Part shown: one piece after another, positions 1 through 5,320 of the stretch | Numbering within the stretch: position 1 is the stretch's first letter | How the letters are laid out: the number at the start of each line of letters is the position of its first letter | Assembly (NCBI GenBank): GCA_043772355.1 | Contig: JAYVGI010000213.1 | Coordinates: forward strand, 1 to 6,342 | Direction of reading: 5' to 3' | DNA: 6,342 nucleotides | From: JAAFIP01 sp043772355 | Lineage (GTDB): Bacteria > Pseudomonadota > Gammaproteobacteria > Burkholderiales > Burkholderiaceae_C | Made by a program: the position numbers and the translations under genes | Notes under the pieces: model-generated | Database searches by the model: none | What the model was told of the DNA's origin: nothing | Seen by the model: the letters and a program-made list of their open reading frames with translations, nothing else

Positions 1-95
1 GAGTTGACCAACAGCTACAAGCCATCGCTGATAATCCGCCACTGGTGCGCGCTTTCTTTAAACATCCTTCTGTAGCCTATATTTCTGACTTATGA
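1..95 (+). CDS. C-terminal end of an unidentified protein (partial, cut by window edge)
   Basis: The third forward frame is open from the window edge to a TGA at 93-95. It encodes 30 residues that begin VDQQLQAIADNPPLVRAFF and end in VAYISDL. The composition (amphipathic, no runs of rare residues) looks like a genuine protein end, whereas forward frame 1 gives a less convincing peptide ending at 73-75. It would converge on, and overlap by about 38 nt, the lipoprotein gene read from the other strand. I do not recognise the family and cannot see the start, so function is unknown. The fragment could also be a chance open stretch. Confidence 0.4.
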   Translation, partial: VDQQLQAIADNPPLVRAFFKHPSVAYISDL

Positions 96-426
96 GTAAT
101 TCAGATGGCAGCAGACCCGTATACACAGTTAGAACGGGTTCAGTTGAAACCGGTTCAGTTAGTGCATAGGTCAGTGCCCTTTCATTTGCGGTTATCAAGC
201 GATTCAGTTTACCTATCTCGGCACTTTGCATTAACGCATTGGCCGATGCAGGATTTTTTGTCAGGTCATTGCGAACGATCTCCCGTTGATTCTTATAGAT
301 TGCGAGATCGTTTTCAAGCGTCGCCCATTTATTTGCATCTGATGGCGATTGAGTTGCACACCCGTTAATCAGTAGTACTGCCGAAATTGTTATTGCATGC
401 GGCAACTTTGCTGTTTGCAGAATCAT
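58..426 (-). CDS. Small predicted lipoprotein, 122 aa, function unknown
   Basis: The protein opens with a signal peptide: K7 near the N-terminus, a hydrophobic stretch at residues 11-20, then a lipobox-like I-N-G-C with the acylated cysteine at C23. Alanine at +2 suggests sorting to the outer membrane by the classical rule. The mature part is polar, Lys/Asn/Glu-rich and probably helical (roughly residues 32-90), followed by a small TEPV-S-TEPV duplication near residues 90-98. I chose the ATG at 426 over the one 7 codons upstream (447) because AGGGG (431-435) sits just before it and it puts the signal peptide in normal proportion. The DNA is more AT-rich than the genes further right, which hints at transfer. 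A terminator-like hairpin separates it from the upstream mntA-like gene, so it probably has its own promoter. No homologous family is recognised. Confidence 0.72.
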   Translation of the reverse strand: MILQTAKLPHAITISAVLLINGCATQSPSDANKWATLENDLAIYKNQREIVRNDLTKNPASANALMQSAEIGKLNRLITANERALTYALTEPVSTEPVLTVYTGLLPSELLISQKYRLQKDV

Positions 427-430
427 ATTT

Positions 431-435
431 CCCCT
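431..435 (-). promoter_or_regulatory. Ribosome binding site deciding the lipoprotein start
   Basis: AGGGG on the minus strand lies 4 nt before the ATG at 426-424. The alternative in-frame ATG at 447 has no purine-rich stretch in front of it. This is why the shorter 122-residue product is preferred. Confidence 0.55.
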
Positions 436-469
436 ATCTTGATGCATCCATTGTTGCCAATTATGAAGG

Positions 470-504
470 GAAATAATAGTGCGGGACTTTGGTTCCCAGC
501 GCTA
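470..504 (-). terminator. Terminator-like hairpin after the HEPN/MNT pair
   Basis: Positions 477-504 fold into a stem of about 11 pairs (477-487 with 492-504). It has single-base bulges at 493 and 498, one G-U pair, and a TTTG loop at 488-491. It starts one base beyond the stop codon of the nucleotidyltransferase gene, and on the minus strand it is followed by TTATTT. The poly-U tract is imperfect, so termination is plausible but not certain. Confidence 0.45.
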
Positions 505-505
505 A

Positions 506-808
506 TTAGTATGTCGTGACAAACGGCGCACCAGTCTGCTCAATCAAACTGCGCATCGCCAGCGGTAGCTGCGACCAGCGGACCAGGTCTACCCGGATGG
601 GCAAAGCGCTTTCTTCCAGCGCGTAGCGGGCAGTCGCCAGCTCGCGATCAGAAAAGCGCAGGTCGTCCAGCACGGCCAAGTCCAGGTCGGAGAATGGCTT
701 GGCACCCCCCGTGGTGCGGGAACCAAATGCTTGCAACTGCGCATTCGGCAAGTGGGCCGACAAAATCGCCTGCGTCAGCGCGATGTACTGCGGCTTGAGC
801 TCAATCAT
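506..808 (-). CDS. mntA: MNT-type nucleotidyltransferase, probable HepT-neutralising antitoxin (MntA/HI0073-like), 100 aa
   Basis: This is a minimal nucleotidyltransferase. It shows a perfect GSX10DXD signature: G29-S30, then D41-L-D43, followed by the hydrophobic LAV strand. A third acidic residue, D74, lies in the strand RVDLV as expected for the catalytic triad. In characterised pairs (for example Shewanella oneidensis MntA) such enzymes add AMP groups to a tyrosine of the partner HEPN protein and silence it. The start at 808 was chosen because it gives the normal short MNT length and overlaps the stop of the upstream partner in ATGATTGA (801-808), a translational-coupling arrangement. A longer reading with 46 extra residues just reads through the partner gene in another frame. 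The family assignment is firm. The antitoxin role comes from family knowledge and the pairing, not from data here. Confidence 0.85.
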   Translation of the reverse strand: MIELKPQYIALTQAILSAHLPNAQLQAFGSRTTGGAKPFSDLDLAVLDDLRFSDRELATARYALEESALPIRVDLVRWSQLPLAMRSLIEQTGAPFVTTY

Positions 809-1211
809 CGCCCACCCCAGCGGTTTGCAGCGCCGCCAGCAGCGCGTCTGCGTCGCGTTTGAAATCTGCAATGCAGGCATACACCTGCTGGGCAATGACG
901 AGATCGTAGGTGTGTGTGGTGCGGTTGCGTTGGTCGCGGTAGTCAAACCAAGCTTGAGGGTTGGCCAATAAGTTACGCTCGGCGGCCAGGCGGATCATGG
1001 CGCGGTAGCTCAGGGCATCTGCCGCATCGGTGCTGGGCACGTCCAGCTCCAGGCGGCGTTTGAGCACTTTCCAGGCCAGCTCAAAGGAGTATTCAAACCG
1101 ATGGATGCTTGCGTCACGCAGCTCTTCATCCGCAGGCATACCGTGCGAACGCAGCAATGCGCGGGCTAGCGATGCGAGGGCTTTTTCGAAGGCGGATAAA
1201 TCGAGCTGCAT
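801..1211 (-). CDS. hepT: HEPN-domain protein, HI0074 / HepT family, probable toxin ribonuclease
   Basis: This all-helical protein of about 136 residues is of the HI0074 type (once called nucleotidyltransferase substrate-binding protein). Counting from the TTG at 1217, the stretch around residues 40-50 (FEYSFELAWKVLK) is typical of the family. The sequence R97-NRTT-H102-T-Y104 is an exact RX4HXY motif: R and H form the HEPN ribonuclease site, and the tyrosine is the residue AMPylated by MntA in studied systems. Two starts are possible. The ATG at 1211 is used here. The TTG at 1217 lies closer to the GAGGGG box (about 11 nt away) and would add two residues. It is the first gene of a two-gene operon and overlaps mntA by 8 nt. 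Toxin activity is inferred from family and motif. Confidence 0.83.
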   Translation of the reverse strand: MQLDLSAFEKALASLARALLRSHGMPADEELRDASIHRFEYSFELAWKVLKRRLELDVPSTDAADALSYRAMIRLAAERNLLANPQAWFDYRDQRNRTTHTYDLVIAQQVYACIADFKRDADALLAALQTAGVGDD

Positions 1212-1298
1212 GGGCAAATTGTTGCACGCCCCTCAAGGGTGTGCCAGATCAAACAGTGCGCCAGATCGCTGGACACGTAGATGAATAGTGTTTTATGC

Positions 1299-1331
1299 CT
1301 CTAGTCCAATAAAATATCACGCAAACAGCTA
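1299..1331 (-). repeat. Dispersed short motif, copy B
   Basis: Read on the minus strand it begins TAGCTGTTTGCG and ends ACTAGAG. It aligns without gaps to copy A (5288-5320, plus strand) at 25 of 33 positions, with nearly all differences being transitions. It lies about 90 nt upstream of hepT and in the same orientation as that gene. Confidence 0.55.
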
Positions 1332-1375
1332 CAAAATAAATAGCGAAAAGAGTCAATTTAGCCTCGCTTGAAGCG

Positions 1376-1569
1376 CGCCACTACGCTGCCATGCACACGC
1401 CACCCGATAAGAGCCCCGGGCTGGAAGCACGCAGGAATTGGGGATCAGAAACGGCGGTTGTTTGAGCCGACAGGCGAGTTCCGCCGTTTCCCCCAATTCC
1501 GAGTACTGCACATGCTCAGCGCGCAGCGAACCGGGGCTCGGGTGGCGTGTGTATGGCAGCGTAGCGGCG
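1376..1569. repeat. Long imperfect palindrome (~194 bp), possible MITE or structured RNA
   Basis: Outer arms 1376-1406 and 1539-1569 are complementary at 29 of 31 positions. The pairing continues with 1411-1419 to 1531-1539, then an asymmetric interior loop (about 14 nt left, 30 nt right). The inner stem pairs 1434-1443 with 1491-1500 and 1448-1457 with 1481-1490, with a 4-nt bulge at 1444-1447 and a 23-nt terminal loop (1458-1480). Short GCGC ends at 1373 and 1571 may extend it. The layered stem with a preserved interior loop resembles a non-autonomous inverted-repeat element or a folded RNA. No target-site duplication is obvious by eye, and no protein is supported. Confidence 0.75.
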
Positions 1570-1713
1570 GGCGCCAGTACAACGTAGGTGCTACGCGGGG
1601 TGCCTGTTCAGCTTAACCCATTCCCTCGAACCAGCGACAATAGCCAGTCCGCCGCACATCGCCGCATCCAGCTAAACCCTCCGATCTTGCCTAACTCCGC
1701 CCATTCCACCACC

Positions 1714-2913
1714 ATGCTGCCCATCGAGCGGCGCGCCAGCGCTTCGCTTGCTTTGATTTTTGCATTGCGCATGCTGGGCCTGTTTTTGGTGCTGCCGGTG
1801 TTTATGCTGGAGGCGCGTAAATACCCTGGCGGGGACGACCCGGCGCTGGTGGGGCTGGCGATGGGTATTTATGGCCTCACGCAGGGGCTGCTGCAAATTC
1901 CGTTTGGCATGGCCTCAGACCGGTTTGGCCGCAAGCGGGTGATCATCATTGGCCTCATCATCTTTGCGGCGGGCAGCTTGTTGGCTGCGGCTGCGCCTAC
2001 GCTATCGTGGCTGCTGGCCGGGCGGGCGCTGCAAGGGGCGGGGGCCGTGTCTGCCGCAGTTACTGCTCTCCTTGCCGATCTCACGCGCGATGCGGTGCGC
2101 ACCAAGGCCATGGCCATGGTGGGGGCCAGTATTGGGCTGATGTTTGCACTGTCTTTGGTGGTGGCTCCGCCGCTGGCTGCGGCGATTGGTTTGCAAGGTT
2201 TGTTCGTACTTACTGGCCTGCTGGCCGTTGCGGGCATTGGCATCGTCCTGTGGGTCGTACCGCCCGCGCCCAGCATGGACGCACACCCTCAGGCTTCGCG
2301 CCTGGGCGGCTTGGCCCAGGTGCTGCGCCATCCGGGCCTGCTGCGCCTGAACGTGGGCGTGTTTGTGCTGCATGCCGTGCAGTTGGCTATGTGGGTGGCT
2401 GTGCCTGCGCTGTTGGTGCAGGCAGGCTTAGCAAAAAGCGCGCACTGGCAGGCCTATTTGCCTGCGGTGCTGCTGTCGTTTGGTTTTATGGGCGGGGTGT
2501 TTGCCATGGAGCGGCGTGGGCATTTGCGCACGGTGTTTGTAGCCAGCATTGGCATGATTCTGCTGGTGCAATTGGGCTTTGGCCTGCTGGTGGGGCAAGG
2601 GGTAGGCAGTGCCGCGCTGTGGCCGTTAGGCGTGCTGCTGTTCGTTTTTTTCTGCGGCTTTAACGCGCTGGAGGCGACCCAGCCCAGCTTGGTCACCCGC
2701 CTGGCCCCCGCACAGGCACGCGGCGCGGCGCTGGGGGTGTACAACACGCTACAATCACTGGGGTTTTTCACAGGTGGCGCATTGGGCGGCTGGCTGGCTA
2801 AAAGCTGGGGCGCGCAGGGATTGTTTGCGGCCTGCGCGGCGGCCATGCTGGTGTGGTTGGTAGTGGCCTGGGGTATGCGGGCACCGCCAAAAGTACAGCC
2901 GGTAGCCGCCTAA
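1714..2913 (+). CDS. MFS transporter, YajR-like, without the C-terminal YAM domain (399 aa)
   Basis: This is an inner-membrane major facilitator protein with about 12 hydrophobic segments. The N-terminus (PIERR at 3-7, then RMLGLFLVLPVF at 19-30), the segment GIYGLTQGLLQIPFG (51-65), motif A G65-MAS-D69-RFGRK74, and RALQGAGAVSAAV (104-116) resemble Escherichia coli YajR closely. YajR carries an extra C-terminal ferredoxin-like (YAM) domain, but this protein stops soon after TM12. Substrate is unknown and a drug or metabolite efflux role is only a guess. The ATG at 1714 was chosen because homology starts there; the frame is open back to 1588 but that stretch is unlike the family. No clear Shine-Dalgarno precedes it. 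ssb follows 56 bp downstream on the same strand, a neighbour pair I recall as common in Burkholderiales, usually next to uvrA. Confidence 0.88.
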   Translation: MLPIERRASASLALIFALRMLGLFLVLPVFMLEARKYPGGDDPALVGLAMGIYGLTQGLLQIPFGMASDRFGRKRVIIIGLIIFAAGSLLAAAAPTLSWLLAGRALQGAGAVSAAVTALLADLTRDAVRTKAMAMVGASIGLMFALSLVVAPPLAAAIGLQGLFVLTGLLAVAGIGIVLWVVPPAPSMDAHPQASRLGGLAQVLRHPGLLRLNVGVFVLHAVQLAMWVAVPALLVQAGLAKSAHWQAYLPAVLLSFGFMGGVFAMERRGHLRTVFVASIGMILLVQLGFGLLVGQGVGSAALWPLGVLLFVFFCGFNALEATQPSLVTRLAPAQARGAALGVYNTLQSLGFFTGGALGGWLAKSWGAQGLFAACAAAMLVWLVVAWGMRAPPKVQPVAA

Positions 2914-2955
2914 AAGCGCCATAATCTACCCACACATTCGTACCACCACCCGTTT

Positions 2956-2960
2956 AAGGA
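2956..2960 (+). promoter_or_regulatory. Ribosome binding site of ssb
   Basis: AAGGA lies 9 nt before the ssb ATG at 2970. It is the clearest Shine-Dalgarno of the housekeeping block. By contrast, the MFS and ubiA starts have no comparable purine-rich sequence. Confidence 0.6.
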
Positions 2961-2969
2961 CAGCACACC

Positions 2970-3473
2970 ATGGCATCGGTTAATAAAGTTATTTTGATGG
3001 GCAACTGCGGGCGCGACCCCGAGATTCGCTACCTGCCCTCGGGCCAGGCCGTGGCCAACGTGAGCGTGGCCACCACCACCCGCCGCAAAGACAAAACCAG
3101 CGGTGAGAATGTGGAGACCACCGAGTGGCACCGCGTCACTTTCTTTGACCGCCTGGCCGAGATCGCTGGCGAGTACCTGAAAAAAGGCAACCCGGTGTAT
3201 ATCGAAGGCCGCATCAAATACGGCAAGTTCACCAACAAAGACGGGCTGGAGCAAAACACCTGCGACATCGTGGCCACGGAGATGCAACTGCTGGGTACCC
3301 GCCAAGGCGCGGGTGGCGGCGGTGGTGGTGATGAAGGCGGCGGCGGCGGTGGCGGCAGCTACGCCCGCCCACCCGCATCGCGCCCCGCGCCCGCCGCACG
3401 GCCTGCGCCAGCTCCGGCAGCGTCCAAAGCTGGCAGCGGCTTTGACGACATGGACGACGATATTCCGTTTTAA
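2970..3473 (+). CDS. ssb: Single-stranded DNA-binding protein SSB (167 aa)
   Basis: SSB coats single-stranded DNA as a tetramer in replication, recombination and repair, and recruits partner proteins through its C-terminal tip. Residues 1-110 form the OB fold, with the family strings NKVILMGNCGRDPEIRY (5-21), TEWHRV (51-56) and VYIEGRIKYGKF (76-87). Two DNA-stacking tryptophans of E. coli SSB appear altered: the equivalent of W40 is R39 and of W88 is F87, while W53 is kept. Residues 112-129 are an almost pure glycine linker, followed by a Pro/Ala/Arg stretch (131-152) and the acidic tip ending D-D-D-I-P-F. Length is normal for the betaproteobacterial form. The 56-bp gap after the MFS gene leaves room for its own promoter (CATAAT at 2920-2925 is a weak -10 candidate), but cotranscription is possible. 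Confidence 0.97.
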   Translation: MASVNKVILMGNCGRDPEIRYLPSGQAVANVSVATTTRRKDKTSGENVETTEWHRVTFFDRLAEIAGEYLKKGNPVYIEGRIKYGKFTNKDGLEQNTCDIVATEMQLLGTRQGAGGGGGGDEGGGGGGGSYARPPASRPAPAARPAPAPAASKAGSGFDDMDDDIPF

Positions 3474-3492
3474 TCGCTTAGGTTTTAATACC

Positions 3493-3693
3493 GAACTTCC
3501 GGACGCAGAGGGCGCAAAGATTACGCAAAGGACGCAAAAAAATACCAAAAACACAAACCATCGCCATCGCAGATTTGTGTTTTTGAAAAAGCACCCAAGT
3601 GATCGCTGCTTATTTTTTGTCTTCCTTTTGTCTTCCTTTTGTCTTCTTTTGCGTCCTTTGCGTAATCTTTGCGCCCTCTGCGTTCCTGAAGTC
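3493..3693. repeat. Palindromic intergenic element with perfect 37-nt arms
   Basis: Left arm 3503-3539 and right arm 3647-3683 are perfectly complementary over 37 nt. Each arm contains the G/A-rich words GCAGAGGGCGCAAAG and ATTACGCAAAGGACGC. Weaker pairing extends outward (3493-3502 with 3684-3693). The interior holds a second hairpin, 3547-3557 with 3574-3584 (11 bp, 16-nt loop), and a run of 11-nt tandem repeats. From memory, similar 'GCAGAGGGCGCAAAG' palindromes are scattered between genes of many proteobacteria. That recollection is unverified. The element fills most of the ssb-ubiA gap and probably blocks or attenuates read-through in both directions. Confidence 0.82.
3619..3650 (+). repeat. 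Short tandem repeat, three units of 10-11 nt
   Basis: The unit GTCTTCCTTTT occurs at 3619-3629 and 3630-3640, then a shortened GTCTTCTTTT at 3641-3650, directly abutting the right arm of the palindrome. The left side of the palindrome has no matching purine-rich repeat, so the expansion is one-sided. This fits replication slippage after insertion. Confidence 0.7.
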
Positions 3694-3752
3694 CGCTTTC
3701 GTCCTTCGTTCGGGACAAGCGCCTTTCACGTCAAGCACGCAACCCTCCAAGC

Positions 3753-4679
3753 ATGCGCACCAAGCTAGCCCTGTACCTAGACCTCATCCGCTGGAACCGC
3801 CCTGCGGGTTGGTTGCTGCTTTTGTGGCCTACGCTGTCGGCGTTGTGGATCGCGGCTAGCGGTTGGCCGGGATGGCATTTGCTGATCGTTTTCACCCTGG
3901 GCACGATCCTCATGCGCAGTGCGGGCTGCTGTGTCAACGACGTGGCCGATGTGGAGTTTGACAAGCACGTCAAGCGCACCGCTAAGCGCCCGGTGACCAG
4001 TGGCAAGGTGGGCAAGCGCGAGGCGCTGCTGCTGGGCGCGGCGCTGGCACTCATGGCTTTTGGTTTGGTGCTTACTACCAATGCCAGCACCGTGCTCTAC
4101 TCGTTTGCCGCGCTAGCCATCACACTAGCCTACCCTTATGCCAAGCGCTTTGTCGCCATGCCCCAAGCCGTGTTGGGCGTGGCCTTCAGCTTTGGCATAC
4201 CCATGGCCTTTGCCGCCGTGCAGGGCGGCCCACCGTGGAGCTTGTGGGCGGGGCCAAGTAGTGCGCTCAATGCGGCAGCCGGCGTATCGCAAGCTGTCCC
4301 CCTACTGGCCTGGGTGCTGCTGCTAGGCAACCTGTTTTGGGTGCTCGCCTACGACACCGAATACGCCATGGTGGACCGCGACGACGACTTAAAGATAGGT
4401 ATGAAAACCTCGGCCATCACCTTAGGCCGCTGGGATGTGCCCGCCATCATGCTGTTTTATGCCGTTTACATAGCTATTTGGCTGTTAGCCATGGTTAATA
4501 TTGCGGGAGCAGCTATTGTTTTAGTAGTGTTTGTGGTGGCGGCAGCCCAAGTGCTGTGGCATTACCGCTTGATCCGCAGCCGCGAGCGAGAGGGTTGCTT
4601 TACCGCTTTTCGGGCCAACCACTGGCTGGGGTTTGCCTTCTTTGTGGGTACGGTCGCTGCATTCACCGCAAATGCTTAG
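3753..4679 (+). CDS. ubiA: 4-hydroxybenzoate polyprenyltransferase UbiA (308 aa)
   Basis: This integral inner-membrane prenyltransferase attaches the polyprenyl tail to 4-hydroxybenzoate, the first membrane step of ubiquinone synthesis. The two Mg-diphosphate binding motifs are present: N62-D63-VA-D66-VEF-D70, and YDTEYAMVDRDDDLKIG at 200-216 with D201, D208 and D212. RWNRPAGWLLLLWP (13-26) and AKRPVTSGK (77-85) are also typical. The protein is longer than E. coli UbiA (about 290 aa). The surplus lies mainly around residues 158-182 (Gly/Pro/Ala-rich, before the second motif). Codons for about residues 242-255 coincide with a copy of the dispersed motif. The ATG at 3753 matches the family N-terminus but has no clear Shine-Dalgarno. 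Its last 17 nt overlap the MOSC gene tail-to-tail. The palindromic element upstream suggests it is transcribed separately from ssb. Confidence 0.95.
   Translation: MRTKLALYLDLIRWNRPAGWLLLLWPTLSALWIAASGWPGWHLLIVFTLGTILMRSAGCCVNDVADVEFDKHVKRTAKRPVTSGKVGKREALLLGAALALMAFGLVLTTNASTVLYSFAALAITLAYPYAKRFVAMPQAVLGVAFSFGIPMAFAAVQGGPPWSLWAGPSSALNAAAGVSQAVPLLAWVLLLGNLFWVLAYDTEYAMVDRDDDLKIGMKTSAITLGRWDVPAIMLFYAVYIAIWLLAMVNIAGAAIVLVVFVVAAAQVLWHYRLIRSREREGCFTAFRANHWLGFAFFVGTVAAFTANA
4483..4515 (-). repeat. Dispersed short motif, copy C, inside ubiA
   Basis: On the minus strand it starts TAGCTGCTCCCGCAATATT. The extended 21-nt core (4497-4517) matches copy A (5286-5306) at 19 of 21 positions, and GGCTA recurs at the same offset further along. 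It encodes part of a hydrophobic segment of UbiA (around IAIWLLAMVNIAGAAIVLV), so if it is an inserted element it was tolerated in frame. Chance similarity is less likely than for a single word, but not excluded. Confidence 0.45.
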
Positions 4680-5256
4680 CCCGCTTGCCATAAATCGCAT
4701 CCGCAATTGACAGTGAGCGCCGACCAGGCAGCAAGGTAAATGCCTCGCCCGCTGTCAACGTACCCGGTGTGTCCACGCTCAGGTACCAGCCGCAACACCG
4801 CTCGGTCACCATCAGCTTTCCCGCCTGCGCAAAGCCCATCACCGCGTTAAATTTGAAGCACGGCTCGCGCGGCGCAGCCACCCGCAGCGCGACGTTGGCA
4901 AACTGCAGCACATCGCCCACATACACGTCCTGCTCCAGCAGGCCGCTCACGGTCAGGTTCTCTCCCATAAAGCCCGCGGGCAGCGCCTCGTCAAACAAGC
5001 TCACCCCGTGCGTGCGCCGCGCCGCTTGCCAAAACGCGTAGTGCTCTTGCGGGTAGGCATACACCGCCTTGTCCAGCCCGCCGTGCACACTCAGGTCAGC
5101 CACCTCGTCTCCGGCCAGCCCCATGCGCTCCACGGCAACGGGGCCGTCCACAGAGCGCTTGCCAATCCCCGATAGCACCTTGCGCCCACCCGCCAGCAGC
5201 GCTTGTGTGTGGCCCTGGTTGATGCTGAGTAGCTGGGGCGTGATGGGTAACTGCAT
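4663..5256 (-). CDS. MOSC-domain protein, YiiM-like (197 aa)
   Basis: MOSC proteins bind molybdenum cofactor through a conserved cysteine. The relative YiiM of E. coli takes part in reducing N-hydroxylated bases such as 6-hydroxylaminopurine. Here the YiiM-style block GLAGDEVADLSVHGGLDKAV (46-65), YPQEHYAFW (68-76), FMGENLTVSGL (96-106) and PREPCFKF (129-136, candidate ligand C133) are all present. The C-terminus SLSIADAIYG begins like the YiiM 3-alpha domain but ends within about 15 residues, so that domain appears cut short. The ATG at 5256 gives a normal start; the open frame extends to 5343 through unlikely sequence. No good Shine-Dalgarno is visible. It converges on ubiA with a 17-nt overlap of coding ends. 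Exact substrate is unknown. Confidence 0.87.
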   Translation of the reverse strand: MQLPITPQLLSINQGHTQALLAGGRKVLSGIGKRSVDGPVAVERMGLAGDEVADLSVHGGLDKAVYAYPQEHYAFWQAARRTHGVSLFDEALPAGFMGENLTVSGLLEQDVYVGDVLQFANVALRVAAPREPCFKFNAVMGFAQAGKLMVTERCCGWYLSVDTPGTLTAGEAFTLLPGRRSLSIADAIYGKRAKHLR

Positions 5257-5274
5257 AAAGTGGTTTTTAAAAAT

Positions 5275-5302
5275 ACTATAAATATAATAGCTGCTTGCGC
5301 AA
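5275..5302 (-). promoter_or_regulatory. Possible promoter of the MOSC gene
   Basis: On the minus strand TTGCGC (5297-5302), 16 nt, and TATAGT (5275-5280) form a sigma-70-like pair in a locally AT-rich leader. The -35 part is contributed by dispersed motif copy A. The predicted transcript would have only about a dozen untranslated bases before the ATG at 5256, so the assignment is tentative. Confidence 0.28.
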
Positions 5303-5320
5303 TATTCCATTAGGCTACAG
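5288..5320 (+). repeat. Dispersed short motif, copy A
   Basis: It begins TAGCTGCTTGCGCAATATT and ends AGGCTACAG. It resembles copy B (25 of 33 positions) and copy C (22 of 33, or 19 of 21 over the core 5286-5306). It sits just upstream of the MOSC gene, in antisense orientation to it, and close to the presumed left edge of the mobile element. Confidence 0.55.

Larger units (their letters stand above)
1212..1713. other. About 500-bp gene-free stretch between hepT and the MFS gene
   Basis: No convincing coding region is seen. An 82-codon frame (1368-1616) merely reads through the palindrome and has no ribosome binding site or recognisable domain. What the stretch does hold is the hepT leader, a copy of the short dispersed motif (1299-1331), a long imperfect palindrome (1376-1569), a small perfect hairpin CGTAG-GTG-CTACG at 1583-1595, and a plain C-rich leader before the MFS start at 1714. 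Confidence 0.6.

Noticed and set aside
12..17. Possible fourth copy of the dispersed motif (CAGCTA near the left edge)
   Set aside because: Only the first few bases match. The rest of the motif is absent or differs, so it is probably chance.
809..946. Longer N-terminus for the nucleotidyltransferase
   Set aside because: The extra 46 residues overlap the HEPN gene in another frame and resemble no MNT protein. The ATGATTGA overlap gives the natural start.
1368..1616. 82-codon forward reading frame across the long palindrome
   Set aside because: It simply traverses both arms of the inverted repeat, has no ribosome binding site, and shows no domain. Arg-rich composition is what GC-rich palindromes give by chance.
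1588..1713. N-terminal extension of the MFS gene by 42 residues
   Set aside because: The extension is polar and unlike any MFS N-terminus, while YajR-like homology begins exactly at the ATG at 1714.
2007..2663. 218-codon forward frame inside the MFS gene
   Set aside because: It is a Gly/Ala/Arg-rich shadow frame in a GC-rich gene with no domain.
2910..3554. 214-codon reverse frame opposite ssb
   Set aside because: It is a shadow of the ssb gene caused by its Gly/Ala/Pro-rich codons. Its start reads through the palindromic element.
3503..3683. CRISPR repeats
   Set aside because: Only two copies in inverted orientation are present, with no regular spacers and no cas genes.
3313..3768. 151-codon forward frame from ssb into the ssb-ubiA spacer
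   Set aside because: It is out of frame with ssb and its second half is translation of the palindromic repeat, including the tandem TTTTGTCTTCC run.
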